A stretch of 64,000 nucleotides of DNA from Streptomyces chattanoogensis (lineage in GTDB: Bacteria > Actinomycetota > Actinomycetes > Streptomycetales > Streptomycetaceae), in contig NZ_LGKG01000149.1 in the NCBI RefSeq assembly GCF_001294335.1, positions 1 through 64,000 of the forward strand, in the 5' to 3' direction. A program made the position numbers and the translations under genes. The number at the start of each line of letters is the position of its first letter. Within the stretch, counting starts at the first letter, position 1. The notes beneath the pieces are model-generated. The model did not search any database. It had not been told where the DNA came from and saw only the letters and a list, made by a program, of their open reading frames with translations. Of this stretch, positions 52,918 to 62,178 are shown one piece after another.

Positions 52918-53763
52918 TCAGCCGCTGACCGGCACTTGCACTTCGTCCCGAATCTTGCTCGCCGTGTCGGCAAGCGCCTGAAGATCGATCGACTTCGGAT
53001 CCTTGGCCGGGTCGGCGGCGTCGACCAGAGCGACATTGGCGGTCGTACTGGACGTCCCCCAGACACAGAACGGGAAGGTCACCTTCTGCCCCGCCTGGTT
53101 CTTCATGTCAACCCCGCAGGTGAGGGGCTTCCCGCCCCCACTGGGCGTGAACTTCTTCTCAGGAACGCCGACTTCGGCGCCCGGGGCATTCGTCATTCCC
53201 TCAATCATGTGGTCAACGCTCGTGTCGGCGTCATCGATGGTGCCGTACATCCCTATCATCACCAGCGTCTTAGTGCCCGCGGTGTACTGGCCACCCACCG
53301 TACGCACGCCATGGGAATTTGCCCCGTCATGTGGCACCTGAGAATCCGCCTGCTGAGATATGTTCTCGGCAAGCGTGTACTCCCCACCAACAAGCGACTT
53401 CGGCACCGTAATCTTGTACTTCGGTCCCGCAGAAGGCTTGCCCGCGCCCCCACCGCCGCCACCTGCAGAAATCGCGGCCGAGGCCACCCTCCCGATCACC
53501 AACACGCCAACAATCGCGCCGATAATCCCCCACACCTTCCCGGCACTACGCTTCGGTGGAGGCGTCACCATCCCAGGCCCGCCATATCCATACACCCCCT
53601 GCTGCGGCACCCCATAGGGCCCTTGCGCCGGTGGCTCGTAGGGCCCTGGTTGCCCGTACGGCCCCGACGGCACTTGCCCACCGGGCCCCTGCGGCGCACC
53701 TGCCGGTGTGCCGTACCCCGCCCCACTGCCGAAGCCGTTATGCGGGTGCTGCGGTGCGCTCAT
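52918..53763 (-). CDS. Pro/Gly-rich membrane-anchored protein, unknown function
   Basis: 281 residues from the ATG at 53763 (GAGG upstream). The first 70 residues are a Pro/Gly/Tyr/Gln-rich cytoplasmic segment (PYGQPGPYEPPAQGPYG), followed by one membrane helix (VWGIIGAIVGVLVIG), a Gly linker, and an exported domain with two Cys residues (LTCGVD, PFCVWG). This layout is common for Streptomyces envelope proteins of unknown role. It lies downstream of the RHS toxin operon, in the same direction. Confidence 0.75.
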   Translation of the reverse strand: MSAPQHPHNGFGSGAGYGTPAGAPQGPGGQVPSGPYGQPGPYEPPAQGPYGVPQQGVYGYGGPGMVTPPPKRSAGKVWGIIGAIVGVLVIGRVASAAISAGGGGGGAGKPSAGPKYKITVPKSLVGGEYTLAENISQQADSQVPHDGANSHGVRTVGGQYTAGTKTLVMIGMYGTIDDADTSVDHMIEGMTNAPGAEVGVPEKKFTPSGGGKPLTCGVDMKNQAGQKVTFPFCVWGTSSTTANVALVDAADPAKDPKSIDLQALADTASKIRDEVQVPVSG

Positions 53764-53896
53764 GGAAATCCTCATTCATTTTTCTACATTCCGAGGATCC
53801 AGTGTTAGCGGTTTCGGAATGGCGCGTACAATTTCCGGGAAGCTGGCTTTGCATTGACCGAGTAATGAAGTCGTTCATTTCAGAGACCTTCTCTGT

Positions 53897-54334
53897 TCAC
53901 TTGTCATGAACCCGGAATGTGAGTCCAGAAATATCATATTCGGCGAAGTCTTGAGGGTGCAGAACAATCGTTCCATCGATCTTGTCGACTCCGCAGAAAT
54001 ATCTAGGACCAGGCGCGCGGAAATATAGAAGGTCGATATTCAGAAAGGCCTCCTCCGAACGACAGAGAATGGAATTCTCAGACCCGTTGTACATGATCAT
54101 CGTGAATTCATGGGCTCCCGCTGCGGTATCTCGACACCTGCCCAGGAAGTTGACATCCGGATCTTCCGAAATCTCGATGGAAACGTGAGAAATATCCTCC
54201 CACTGCACTCCACCCGGATTCCACGGTAGTGAGTTCAGGTACTCATCCAAGACCTTTGAGTATGTAACGTCGAGAATTTCATGTTCGTGCCGGATCAGCC
54301 AATCTTTAACGTGCTGATGTTCCGTGTAAGACAT
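53897..54334 (-). CDS. Putative immunity protein for the RHS toxin
   Basis: 145 residues from the ATG at 54334 with GAAGGTGA upstream, starting 14 bp after the toxin stop. It is acidic, without signal peptide or membrane segment (HVKDWLIRHEHEILDVTYSKVL, later ILCRSEEAFLNIDLL and FCGVDKIDGTIVL). It is lower in G+C than most genes here. A small acidic protein directly after the toxin C-terminus is the standard position for a cognate immunity protein. The family is not recognised. Confidence 0.75.
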   Translation of the reverse strand: MSYTEHQHVKDWLIRHEHEILDVTYSKVLDEYLNSLPWNPGGVQWEDISHVSIEISEDPDVNFLGRCRDTAAGAHEFTMIMYNGSENSILCRSEEAFLNIDLLYFRAPGPRYFCGVDKIDGTIVLHPQDFAEYDISGLTFRVHDK

Positions 54335-54348
54335 GGGTTCACCTTCAA

Positions 54349-57300
54349 TCATCCGTGAGGGAAGTGTCTGAATATGTCTCGGTAAGCCTGAAGATCTCCA
54401 CCCCTGATCACATTGGCTCCGTAACGCCAAGAATCACTCCTCTTGAGCCCTTCCTTCGCCCACCAGTTTACATGGAATCCCTTTTTCGGATCTTTAGAAT
54501 CGAAGTCAATGCGCCATCCTCGCGACCCGTCAGGGCTCATCATGCCGGAGTAGTTACCGCGCTCAGGGCCGATCTCCTGACGGAATGGAATCGCATCATC
54601 TCCCAGCCCTGCACGCGCTCTGGCGTCAGCCCTTGCCTCATCGAAACTATCGAAGTGACGGAACTCTTCCTTCGATTTCTTCTGTGCGCCTTCAGCATCA
54701 CTCTCCCCCTTTCCCTTCTTGCACCCCATAAGCCCGAGGGGGTCGCACTCTACATGAACATTTCCTACGTAGGCTTTAGGGTTGGACGAAGGGGAAAGCC
54801 CCAAAGGATCAGCCGATAGATATCGAGCTGTCTCAGGGGAGTAGAGGCGATGATAGTTGTCGTGGAGCTGAGTCTCCGGATCGAAATATTGTCCTGGGAA
54901 TCGCAACGGCGTATACGCGGTGGCGCTGCCGCTCCAAGTGGTGGCGCCCCACAGTGTTGACGTAGCTCGCCAAGCGATATCACCATCGCCGGACACAAGC
55001 TCGGTCGGCCTGCCTATCAGGTCCGTGACGATTCCGAAGAATCTCTGATCAATAACCTGCTGCGGAATGTCTGTCAAATGTGCAATCTTGCGTTCCAATT
55101 GAACGAGAGGCACTAGGCCCTGGTAATCCCATGTTAGAGCGATATGCGGGGCCGAATCGCCGGTTTTGGTTGTTTGTTCAGTGAGAGTTGTTCCATCCCA
55201 CGTGAATATTACTTCCTCTGCGATTTCCGATGCGTTGGATTTGAGGCGCTGTTTAGCTATTCGACGACCGAGCGGATCGTAAAGATAGCGCCAGGTAGTG
55301 CCGTCAGGAGTGATTACGGAAGCGAGGCGGTCCTCGGTATTCCAGGTGTAGAGCCAGGTGTCCGGTTTGTGGGAGAGGCGCACCTTTTGGCGGAGAGTTA
55401 CACGGCCGAGGTCGTCGTGTTCATAGCGGATGGTGCCAGCACGGGTGATGCGGGTGCCTTGATAGGTGCGGTCGCCTCGGGCTGAGGGATTGGCGTGGTG
55501 GTCGGGCCAGGCAGCGTGGGTTTGGTTGCCCGCTTCGTCGTAGACGTATGTCTCGGTCCAATCGGTGGCACGGACGGCGGTGATACGGCCAGCGCGATCG
55601 AGATCGAAGGCGCGGCGGCCGGTGCGGGAATCGTCAACGCCGGTGAGCTTGCCATCGGAGCGGTAGGTATACGAGCGGTGGATGAGCCGTTGCGGTTCAG
55701 TGGTGACGGCGGGCGCTTGGCCTGTGACGGCTGCGGTGAGGGATTGTGCGGTTGGAGCCGTTGTCAGGGACTGGACTGTAAGGCGGCCTGCCGGGTCCCA
55801 GGTGTGGGTGAGGGTGAGGCATTCGCCGACGGTGCGGCTGAGTTCTTGTCCTGCGGCGTCGTAATCGAAGGTGAGGACGTGGCCGGAGGCATTAAGGGCA
55901 GTGCGGTTGTTGGCGGCGTCGTAGGTGTAGGTAGTGGTGTGGCCGGTTGGAGTGGTGCGGGAGGTGCGGCGACCCAACGCGTCATAAGTAAACGTCATAG
56001 TGCGGTCGTTGACCGTTTCAGCGGTGACGCGGCCCAGGATGTCGCGGGTGTAGGTGACGGTGGCGTCGGGGTTAGCGGCTTCGAGAAGCTCGCCAGACAG
56101 GGAGTGGGTGTAGGTGGTGGCGACGCCTTCGGCGTCCTTGGCTGTGATGCGGCCCAGAATGTCTCGGGAGTAGGTCGTTACTTCTCCCAGGGCGTTGGAA
56201 CGGGTGATGAGTTGGCCGGCAGGGTCGTGGGTGTAGGTGATGACGCGGTCGTCAAAGTCGATTTCGGATATCAGACGGCCAGCGGCGTCGTAGATGTAGT
56301 TCCAGGTCATTCCCTGAGGGTTGGTGACCTGGGTGAGGCGTAGCTCGGTGTCGTGGGTGAACTCGTGGCGGACCCCATCGGGGTCGTTGCGGGCCGTGAG
56401 CAGGTCGAAGTGGCCATATTCGAAGTGGGTGGTCTGGCTGAGAGCGTCGGTGTGGGTGGTGCAGTTGCCTTCCCCGTCGTAGGTCCAGTGCTCGGTGGCG
56501 CCAGTGGGATCTATCTGTGCGGCGAGCCTTCCTTCGACAGTCCAGAGCATGTGAGTGGTCTCGCCCAAAGGGTCTGTAACCGAGGTGACGCGACCGAAGG
56601 TGTCGCGGCGGTAGTGGGTGGTGGCGCCGAGGGGGTCGGTGACGGTGAGGGGGAGGCCGGCTTCGTTGCAGTAGATGTGGGTGGTGTTGCCGAGGGTGTC
56701 GGTGATGGAGGCGAGGTGGCCTCGGGTGTCGTGGGTGTAGGTGGTGGTGGCGCCCGTGGGGTCGGTCGTGGAGGTGCGGTTGCCGTTGATGTCGTAGGTG
56801 TGGGTCCAGGTGGTTCCGTCCGGGCCGGTGACGCTCGCTGGATGGCCGGCGGCATCGTAGGTAGTAGTGGAGGTGGCGCCGTCAGGGCGGGTGACGGCGG
56901 TGGGGCGGCCCTGGTCGTCGTACGTGAAGTGGGTCGTACGGCCCAAAGGGTCGGTGGTGGACAGGATGCGGTGCTTGGTGTCGCGAACGGTGCGGCTGGT
57001 GGCGCCAGTGGGGTTGGTTTCCGATATGACCTGGTGGTAGTCGTTCACCTCATAGCGAGTGACTCTGCCCTCGGAATTGTGGAACAGGTTCGTGCGCAGA
57101 CCCGTCACCGGGTCCGGCTCACCCCAGGCATAGTGAGCCCGGAGGTGGCCTGCGATGCCGCCCTGTGAGATGCAGCGGTCCTGGTCGTCGTAGTTGTAGC
57201 TGTAGCTGCTGCCATTGGTGTCGGTCCAGGACGTGATGCGGCCGTGCTCGTCGTAAGTGAAGCGGAGCGGGAGGCCGGAGGAGTTGGTGGTGGTGACGAG

Positions 57301-59145
57301 ATTTCCGGCGTCGTCGTAGCCGTACGTCATCAGCAGCTGGTCGCCGCCGTCGGAGGCAGCTCCCGCAAGGTGGAGGGCGGTGATGCGACCGCTGTCGCTG
57401 GTGAGCAGGAGGCGATAGCCGGCGCTGTGGGTGATCGCGGTAGGGGTGCCGTCTTCGGTGTAGTCGAAGGTGTGGTGGTTGCCGAGGCGGTCGGAGATCT
57501 CGTCGAGGACGGCGAGGTCTTCGGTGTAGGTGGTGAAGTAGCGGCGGGTGCCGGTGACCGGGTCGGTCAGGACGTAGTCGCCGTCCGGGGTGCGCTCGAG
57601 AGGGTGGCCGTCACCCTCGACGGGGAGGGTGGGGACGCCGACGGCCGGGTGGGGGTAGAGGTGGAAATCGCCTTCTTCTCCGATGAGGATGACGCCCTCG
57701 GAGTCGATCTCCAGGCGCTGGTCCACAGTGCTCATCCACGTCGGGCCGAACCAGCGGCCGGTGCGGTAGGACGACTCGAAGGTGCGGCTGAAGGCGAGGG
57801 GGAGGCTGCCAGGGAGAGTGACGTCGGTCTGAGGCAGGATCATCCGGCCAGTGGCCATATCGATGGGGTCGCTCTCGCATTCCCTGGACCAGAATTGGCG
57901 GAGTCGGTCCCTGATGGTGCGCTTGCCGCCTTCCTTGACGGCTTCCCGCGCGGCACCCTTGGCAGCATCCTTCGCCCCCGCCTTCAGGAGCCCCTTGGCG
58001 GCGGCTCCGGCGCCCTTGCCGCCGACGAGGTTGGCGATGAGGGCCCCGGTCGCGTCGCCCGGGTCGCTGCCCCAGCCTTCGCCGAGCATGCCCTTGAGCA
58101 TGCGACCGGGGTGGGCCGAGGCACTGGTCAGGCCGAGCGCGGTCTTGGCGACGTTGGCCAGGTACAGGTTGGGGTGGGCGATGTTGTACGGCTCCGCCGG
58201 GTTCAAGGTGCGGGCCAGATTGACCGTTTGGACCACAGCCTTGCCTGCGCCGCCGACGACGTGCATCAAGGTGAGGCCGCCCTCCACGACACCATCAGCG
58301 ACGTCCCACGCCGACTTCCTCAGGAATGAAGGCTCCTTCGGGGCGTGGTCCAACGCGCCCTTGAGGGCATGCTGCGCCTTCTCCGCAGCCTCGTTGCGCT
58401 GGTGGCGCGCGGTCTTGAGGATTTCCCGGGCCTCCTCGCGGACCGCATCACCGGGATCCTTGAAATCGCCGGGCTGTTGAGCCGGGGAGCCCGGGTGGTC
58501 GGATCCGCTCTTCACAGCAGCGATGTATGCCTCTGCCTTCTCCTTGTACGACTCGACCTGCCGACGGTACGACTCGCGTGCCGTCCGGCTCTTCTCCTGG
58601 GCTTCCTGCCATTTGTCGATGGCTGTCTGGGCCTTCTTCTGGGCCCAGGAGACGGTGTCGGCGTACGCATCGAGGGCCTTCCACGCGGCCTCGCAGGCGT
58701 CCGCGGTACGCATCCACTGTTTGGGGTGCGCATCGAAGTGCTCGTGGAAGCTTTCGGCGGCCTTGCCCTTCCAGGACCCGGCATCCAGCTTGCGGATACC
58801 CTGACCGACGCGTTCGAAGGCCGCGGCGAAGTCCTTCAGATGCGCGGCGGATTCGTTGATCTTGGCGACGTCCCCGTGGATCAGTTCCTTGGGATCGTCG
58901 CTCTCGCCCAGCTGGCGCTCGTCGACCTGCGCGCCCAGTGCGTCGGCGGCGTCCTCGCCGGCCGAGCGGACGGCGTCGGCCGCGCCGTCCGCGCCGAGGT
59001 ATTCGAGTCCGTCGGCGGTCTTGTCGGCCGCGTAGTTGATGCCCTCGCCGACTGCCTGCTTTGCGTCGTCGACCGCCTCGCCGACCTTGTCGGCTGCGGA
59101 ATTGATGCCGTCCTTGACATCCCCAAGGAAGTCGCCGAAGCCCAT
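54349..59145 (-). CDS. Polymorphic RHS toxin with WXG-type T7SS N-terminus
   Basis: 1598 residues. The N-terminal about 220 are helical with GSWKGKA (about 122-128), a WXG-type type VII signal region. At about 425-510 lies a DUF6531-like part (ESDPIDMATGRMI...FSRTFESSYRTG). About 550-1440 consists of YD/RHS repeats (for example YDALGRRTSRTTPTGHTTTY). The RHS core ends in YLSADPLGL and DPLGLMG (about 1445-1475). The variable C-terminal about 120 residues (FDSFDEARADARARAG, then GSRGWRIDF and GFHVNWWA) is the likely toxin; it recalls the Ntox47-type group, from memory. Toxin release is normally by cleavage at the RHS core. Confidence 0.9.
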   Translation of the reverse strand: MGFGDFLGDVKDGINSAADKVGEAVDDAKQAVGEGINYAADKTADGLEYLGADGAADAVRSAGEDAADALGAQVDERQLGESDDPKELIHGDVAKINESAAHLKDFAAAFERVGQGIRKLDAGSWKGKAAESFHEHFDAHPKQWMRTADACEAAWKALDAYADTVSWAQKKAQTAIDKWQEAQEKSRTARESYRRQVESYKEKAEAYIAAVKSGSDHPGSPAQQPGDFKDPGDAVREEAREILKTARHQRNEAAEKAQHALKGALDHAPKEPSFLRKSAWDVADGVVEGGLTLMHVVGGAGKAVVQTVNLARTLNPAEPYNIAHPNLYLANVAKTALGLTSASAHPGRMLKGMLGEGWGSDPGDATGALIANLVGGKGAGAAAKGLLKAGAKDAAKGAAREAVKEGGKRTIRDRLRQFWSRECESDPIDMATGRMILPQTDVTLPGSLPLAFSRTFESSYRTGRWFGPTWMSTVDQRLEIDSEGVILIGEEGDFHLYPHPAVGVPTLPVEGDGHPLERTPDGDYVLTDPVTGTRRYFTTYTEDLAVLDEISDRLGNHHTFDYTEDGTPTAITHSAGYRLLLTSDSGRITALHLAGAASDGGDQLLMTYGYDDAGNLVTTTNSSGLPLRFTYDEHGRITSWTDTNGSSYSYNYDDQDRCISQGGIAGHLRAHYAWGEPDPVTGLRTNLFHNSEGRVTRYEVNDYHQVISETNPTGATSRTVRDTKHRILSTTDPLGRTTHFTYDDQGRPTAVTRPDGATSTTTYDAAGHPASVTGPDGTTWTHTYDINGNRTSTTDPTGATTTYTHDTRGHLASITDTLGNTTHIYCNEAGLPLTVTDPLGATTHYRRDTFGRVTSVTDPLGETTHMLWTVEGRLAAQIDPTGATEHWTYDGEGNCTTHTDALSQTTHFEYGHFDLLTARNDPDGVRHEFTHDTELRLTQVTNPQGMTWNYIYDAAGRLISEIDFDDRVITYTHDPAGQLITRSNALGEVTTYSRDILGRITAKDAEGVATTYTHSLSGELLEAANPDATVTYTRDILGRVTAETVNDRTMTFTYDALGRRTSRTTPTGHTTTYTYDAANNRTALNASGHVLTFDYDAAGQELSRTVGECLTLTHTWDPAGRLTVQSLTTAPTAQSLTAAVTGQAPAVTTEPQRLIHRSYTYRSDGKLTGVDDSRTGRRAFDLDRAGRITAVRATDWTETYVYDEAGNQTHAAWPDHHANPSARGDRTYQGTRITRAGTIRYEHDDLGRVTLRQKVRLSHKPDTWLYTWNTEDRLASVITPDGTTWRYLYDPLGRRIAKQRLKSNASEIAEEVIFTWDGTTLTEQTTKTGDSAPHIALTWDYQGLVPLVQLERKIAHLTDIPQQVIDQRFFGIVTDLIGRPTELVSGDGDIAWRATSTLWGATTWSGSATAYTPLRFPGQYFDPETQLHDNYHRLYSPETARYLSADPLGLSPSSNPKAYVGNVHVECDPLGLMGCKKGKGESDAEGAQKKSKEEFRHFDSFDEARADARARAGLGDDAIPFRQEIGPERGNYSGMMSPDGSRGWRIDFDSKDPKKGFHVNWWAKEGLKRSDSWRYGANVIRGGDLQAYRDIFRHFPHG

Positions 59146-59207
59146 CAGTTCTTACCCCCATGATGCTGTGTATCAGTGGATGTGCGGTGGTGGCGTGCAG
59201 TGGTGTC

Positions 59208-59831
59208 TTATGAACCGTGGTGGCCGTGGTCGTTGGCCTGGTCCTGGAGGTCACGGGCCTGTTTCAGCGGTCGCAAGGCCCAGTTGTGGTCCACATCACC
59301 TGCAAACTTGGACGTCGAGACGTCCTCCACCGTCTGATCCCACGCCTGCCCGACTTCATCAAACGCCTTGCGGGACCTGGCCGACCCGGGATCCCAGTCC
59401 GCGTCATCGAACTGGGTGAACGCATTGTCCGCGCCGACCTGATTCCACGACTTGTGCTGCAGCTGCTCCGCCGTCATCGTCGGGTCACCCATCAGCACGG
59501 CATTCGTCCCGACCTTCAGCGTCGTCGAAACGTACTGCTCCTGCTCGTGATAAAGACCGGCCGTCAAATCGAGGCGGCGCGCCAATTCATCGGCCTCATG
59601 AATGATCACACGAACGCCCCAGCCCCAGCGCTCACAGAACGACTCGAATACGGAACTCAGACCGGGGTGCCCGGCCTCCATTCCGGAGAGCGCCAACTTG
59701 TCGAATCCCTGGCCGAGTTGGGCGCTGCTGTCGAAGCCGAGTTCCTTCAGCTCTGCAATAGAGTCGTGGATGCCTTTGGTGACCTGCTTCAGGGCGTCCG
59801 GGTCGAGCTCGTAACCATCGGCGGATGTCAC
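59208..59831 (-). CDS. Helical ESX-type adaptor of the RHS toxin operon
   Basis: 207 residues, helical (YELDPDALKQVTKGIHDSIAELK, later ESFCERWGWGVRVIIHEADELARRLDLTAGLYHEQEQYV). It resembles ESX-secretion-associated adaptor proteins that accompany RHS or LXG toxins. The GTG at 59831 overlaps the stop of the SseB-like gene by 4 bp, and the toxin starts 62 bp downstream. It is the probable secretion partner of the toxin. Confidence 0.78.
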   Translation of the reverse strand: MTSADGYELDPDALKQVTKGIHDSIAELKELGFDSSAQLGQGFDKLALSGMEAGHPGLSSVFESFCERWGWGVRVIIHEADELARRLDLTAGLYHEQEQYVSTTLKVGTNAVLMGDPTMTAEQLQHKSWNQVGADNAFTQFDDADWDPGSARSRKAFDEVGQAWDQTVEDVSTSKFAGDVDHNWALRPLKQARDLQDQANDHGHHGS

Positions 59832-60259
59832 GCGGCACCTCCCGGCACGGACGGGGTGGGCAGGTCGTTGGCGGGCCCCGGCTCGGTGAGATCGATCGCA
59901 GCGGAGTCCGGGACGATGCCGCTGACCGGCGGAAACAGTATCGGCTGCTCGCTGGCCACGTTGACCGCCACGCCCGCGGGGCCCTCGATGGCGGGGATGA
60001 CGGCGTCCAGGAGACGTGCGCCGACGGCGCTTACGTACTCCAGCTCGGCATCGGGAGCGGCGCCGCGGGCCGTCGCAAAGTGATTCATCGCCTCTTCGTC
60101 GGTGAAGGCGTACAGCCAGCGGATTCCGGACATCTCGGCCGACATGAGAGAATCATTCACCACCGGGACGAAAACCGAGGTGCGTCGGAATTCGCCCACC
60201 AAGGCGGCCGGATCGAGCTCCCCCTCGTAAGCTGCTGCTATTTCATCGGTCAAGGACAT
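59828..60259 (-). CDS. SseB-family protein
   Basis: 143 residues. The conserved SseB-type segment is RRTSVFVPVVND, IRWLYAFTDEEAMNHFA and a later VNVASEQPILFPP. This fold occurs near many secretion and toxin loci in actinobacteria, function unknown. It is the first gene of the toxin operon and is coupled by a 4-bp overlap to the adaptor. An A/T-richer leader (60300-60380) probably contains the promoter. Confidence 0.78.
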   Translation of the reverse strand: MSLTDEIAAAYEGELDPAALVGEFRRTSVFVPVVNDSLMSAEMSGIRWLYAFTDEEAMNHFATARGAAPDAELEYVSAVGARLLDAVIPAIEGPAGVAVNVASEQPILFPPVSGIVPDSAAIDLTEPGPANDLPTPSVPGGAA

Positions 60260-60796
60260 GGTGAACCCCCCGGTCCCTCTCCATCATTGACACCACCATG
60301 ACACATGGCACTGACACTACGAGGCGAACACGCCAGCAGTAAAACCGACCCGGATGCTGTTTTATATTCAAATAAGGTGGGCTGTTCACGGAAGTGGCGG
60401 GCCGGCAACCAAGGAACACCCTGGACTTTGCGCGGTCAGCAGCGGCTGAAGCGGTGCGCTTGTCGGCCACCGGGATCTGCATGCTGGCGACCTGGCCGCT
60501 TGGGGCTCGAGTGCCAGAAGCTCGCCCTCGTCAACGCTCGTGACGGAGTCATCCCACGGGCCTCGACGCACAGGTGCCGTGAGTACATCCCAGGCGCCAC
60601 CCGCAGCCGGGTGATGGCCAAGCTCCCTGCACACCCGGTGGGCTGGCAGGGGAATGGATCGCCAGAGGTTGGTCCGTTTGTGAGGGACCAGAGAGCCGTC
60701 CACGCCGGGCTGTTCTCGAACGTCGACTCACTGCTGTGGGGCGTGGACGGAGCTCTTCGTGCCCTCCAAATGTTCGCCTCGGGGCAGGAAGGATGC
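60260..60796. other. Gene-free region between two leftward operons
   Basis: About 540 bp. An A/T-richer patch (TTTTATATTCAAATAAGG, about 60360-60377) is the likely promoter zone of the SseB-RHS operon. Protein-like frames exist but none is recognised. Confidence 0.45.
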
Positions 60797-60829
60797 GGGC
60801 GCACCCCGCATGGCGTGCGGGGTGCGCCC
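60797..60829 (-). terminator. Terminator of the conjugative-element block
   Basis: GGGCGCACCCCGCA (60797-60810) and TGCGGGGTGCGCCC (60816-60829) form a perfect 14-bp stem with a 5-nt loop, 20 bp past the stop of the gene at 60850-61809. Confidence 0.88.
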
Positions 60830-60849
60830 GGTCTGGTAGTGGTGGCGGA

Positions 60850-61809
60850 CTACTGGGTGTCGTCCGTCGGGGCGGAGCCGGACAGCTGGAACATCCGCGG
60901 CTGGTGACTCACCTGTTCGGCGATCCCCGAGCCGACCAGCTTGTCGAGCGCGTTCGCGATAGCGCCCGAGGACTTTTCGATGACGCGGCTGATCTTGGTG
61001 GCGGTGAATGCTTCGTCGGGGTGCGCCTCGAGGTGGTCGATGACCATTTGCCGCAGCGCTCCCGGCGCGAGCCGCCGCTTTTCGCCGGGCAGGATGATCG
61101 CTTCCGTCAGTGTCGAACGTGGCGCGGTGCTTGTCTGCGGCGCGCAGGCGATGTTGTCGCCCTCGCTCTGCGGGCCGTCTTCGCTGCTGTCGTCCTTCTC
61201 GCTGCGCTCGGTGGCCTGTGGCTGTACGTCCTGGCCCGGCTCAGTCTCCTGAGTCTCCGGTCCGGTGGCGGGGTCTGTGCTGGCAGTGTCAGGGGCGCTG
61301 GGGAGTTCGGGGGTGTTGGGGTCGGATTCGTCGGACAGAGTGCCCTCCTTGTCTGTGTAGTCGCTATCCGGTGCCGAGGCAACGGCGGGGTCTGCGACGT
61401 CGGGCTCGTCAGCCGAGGTGTCACCGTTGTTCGTGACGCTGTCGTCCGGCGTCGAGGCATCGAGGCTGCCGGGTTTCGGCTGGTCACTGTTGGGTGCGTG
61501 GCTGTCCCCGTCCTTGCTGGTCATCTCGACGGTGGGGGCTGGGTGCCAGAGGTCGGGGTTGCGGCGGGGGCCGTCGTGGCCGCCGCGGGTGCGTACGGCC
61601 ACGCCGTGCTTCTCCAGCAGGGTCAGGGCCCTTCCGGCGGTGGAGTTGCCCACGCCTGCGGCGAGGGCGAGTTCGGCGACGGTGACGGGTTCGGTGAGGC
61701 CGATCAGTTCGGTGTAGATCGCGGCATTGGCGCCGGTCAGCCCGGTCAGCGGCTCGGGTGTGGTGGCGGCACGCGGTGTGCGTGCGCTGTCGGGGGTGGT
61801 GTCGGACAT
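60850..61809 (-). CDS. Protein with two winged-helix domains joined by an acidic linker
   Basis: 319 residues. Residues about 28-95 form a MarR-like winged helix (TVAELALAAGVGNSTAGRAL, then KHGVAVRTRGGHDGPRRNPD). Residues about 100-225 are acidic and disordered. A second winged helix (about 245-305; LAPGALRQMVIDHLEAHP, FTATKISRVIEKSSGAI, LVGSGIAEQVSHQ) completes it. Two such domains suggest binding to DNA at two sites or as a bridge. It is the last gene of the leftward block, followed by a strong terminator. Similar proteins accompany actinobacterial integrative conjugative elements. Confidence 0.7.
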   Translation of the reverse strand: MSDTTPDSARTPRAATTPEPLTGLTGANAAIYTELIGLTEPVTVAELALAAGVGNSTAGRALTLLEKHGVAVRTRGGHDGPRRNPDLWHPAPTVEMTSKDGDSHAPNSDQPKPGSLDASTPDDSVTNNGDTSADEPDVADPAVASAPDSDYTDKEGTLSDESDPNTPELPSAPDTASTDPATGPETQETEPGQDVQPQATERSEKDDSSEDGPQSEGDNIACAPQTSTAPRSTLTEAIILPGEKRRLAPGALRQMVIDHLEAHPDEAFTATKISRVIEKSSGAIANALDKLVGSGIAEQVSHQPRMFQLSGSAPTDDTQ

Positions 61810-62178
61810 GAGGGGGCCTCGCTTCCGGTGAGTGATTCGGTGGTTGAGGTCCCCGGCCGGGGGCGGGTCCGCATGTGCGGGCCGCAGGGGTTCGCCGGGC
61901 GCGTGCGCATCGCGGTACTCCGGGCGAACGTGGCCGTGGCGAGAGCGAGTTCACGTTTTCCGGAACCCGCGGTTCGTCGGCCACGACCATGGACGCTCGG
62001 ACCCGGTGCGAAGTCAAGCGCGGGGTTGCCCCCAGATCGGGCCTGGTCGGAGTGGGTGGTCGGCGGAGCGGATACGGGAACGGCCGTACGCCGATCCCGA
62101 TCGGTGTGGGGGCGCGGGGCGTCGGGGCGTTGGGTCCCGGCGAACCGATCGGCACCCGGCAGGGCGGATCTGGATGGT
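61810..62178. other. Gene-free gap in the conjugative-element block
   Basis: 369 bp, very rich in G and C, without a supported gene. A GAGG ribosome-binding site for the gene ending at 60850 lies just above 61809. Confidence 0.45.

Noticed and set aside
55495..58329. Plus-strand frames rich in Gly and Val opposite the RHS gene
   Set aside because: Antisense images of YD repeats; no independent start signals or motifs.
60305..60907. Plus-strand frame of 200 codons after the SseB gene
   Set aside because: Runs through a perfect terminator hairpin, has no ribosome-binding site and resembles nothing.
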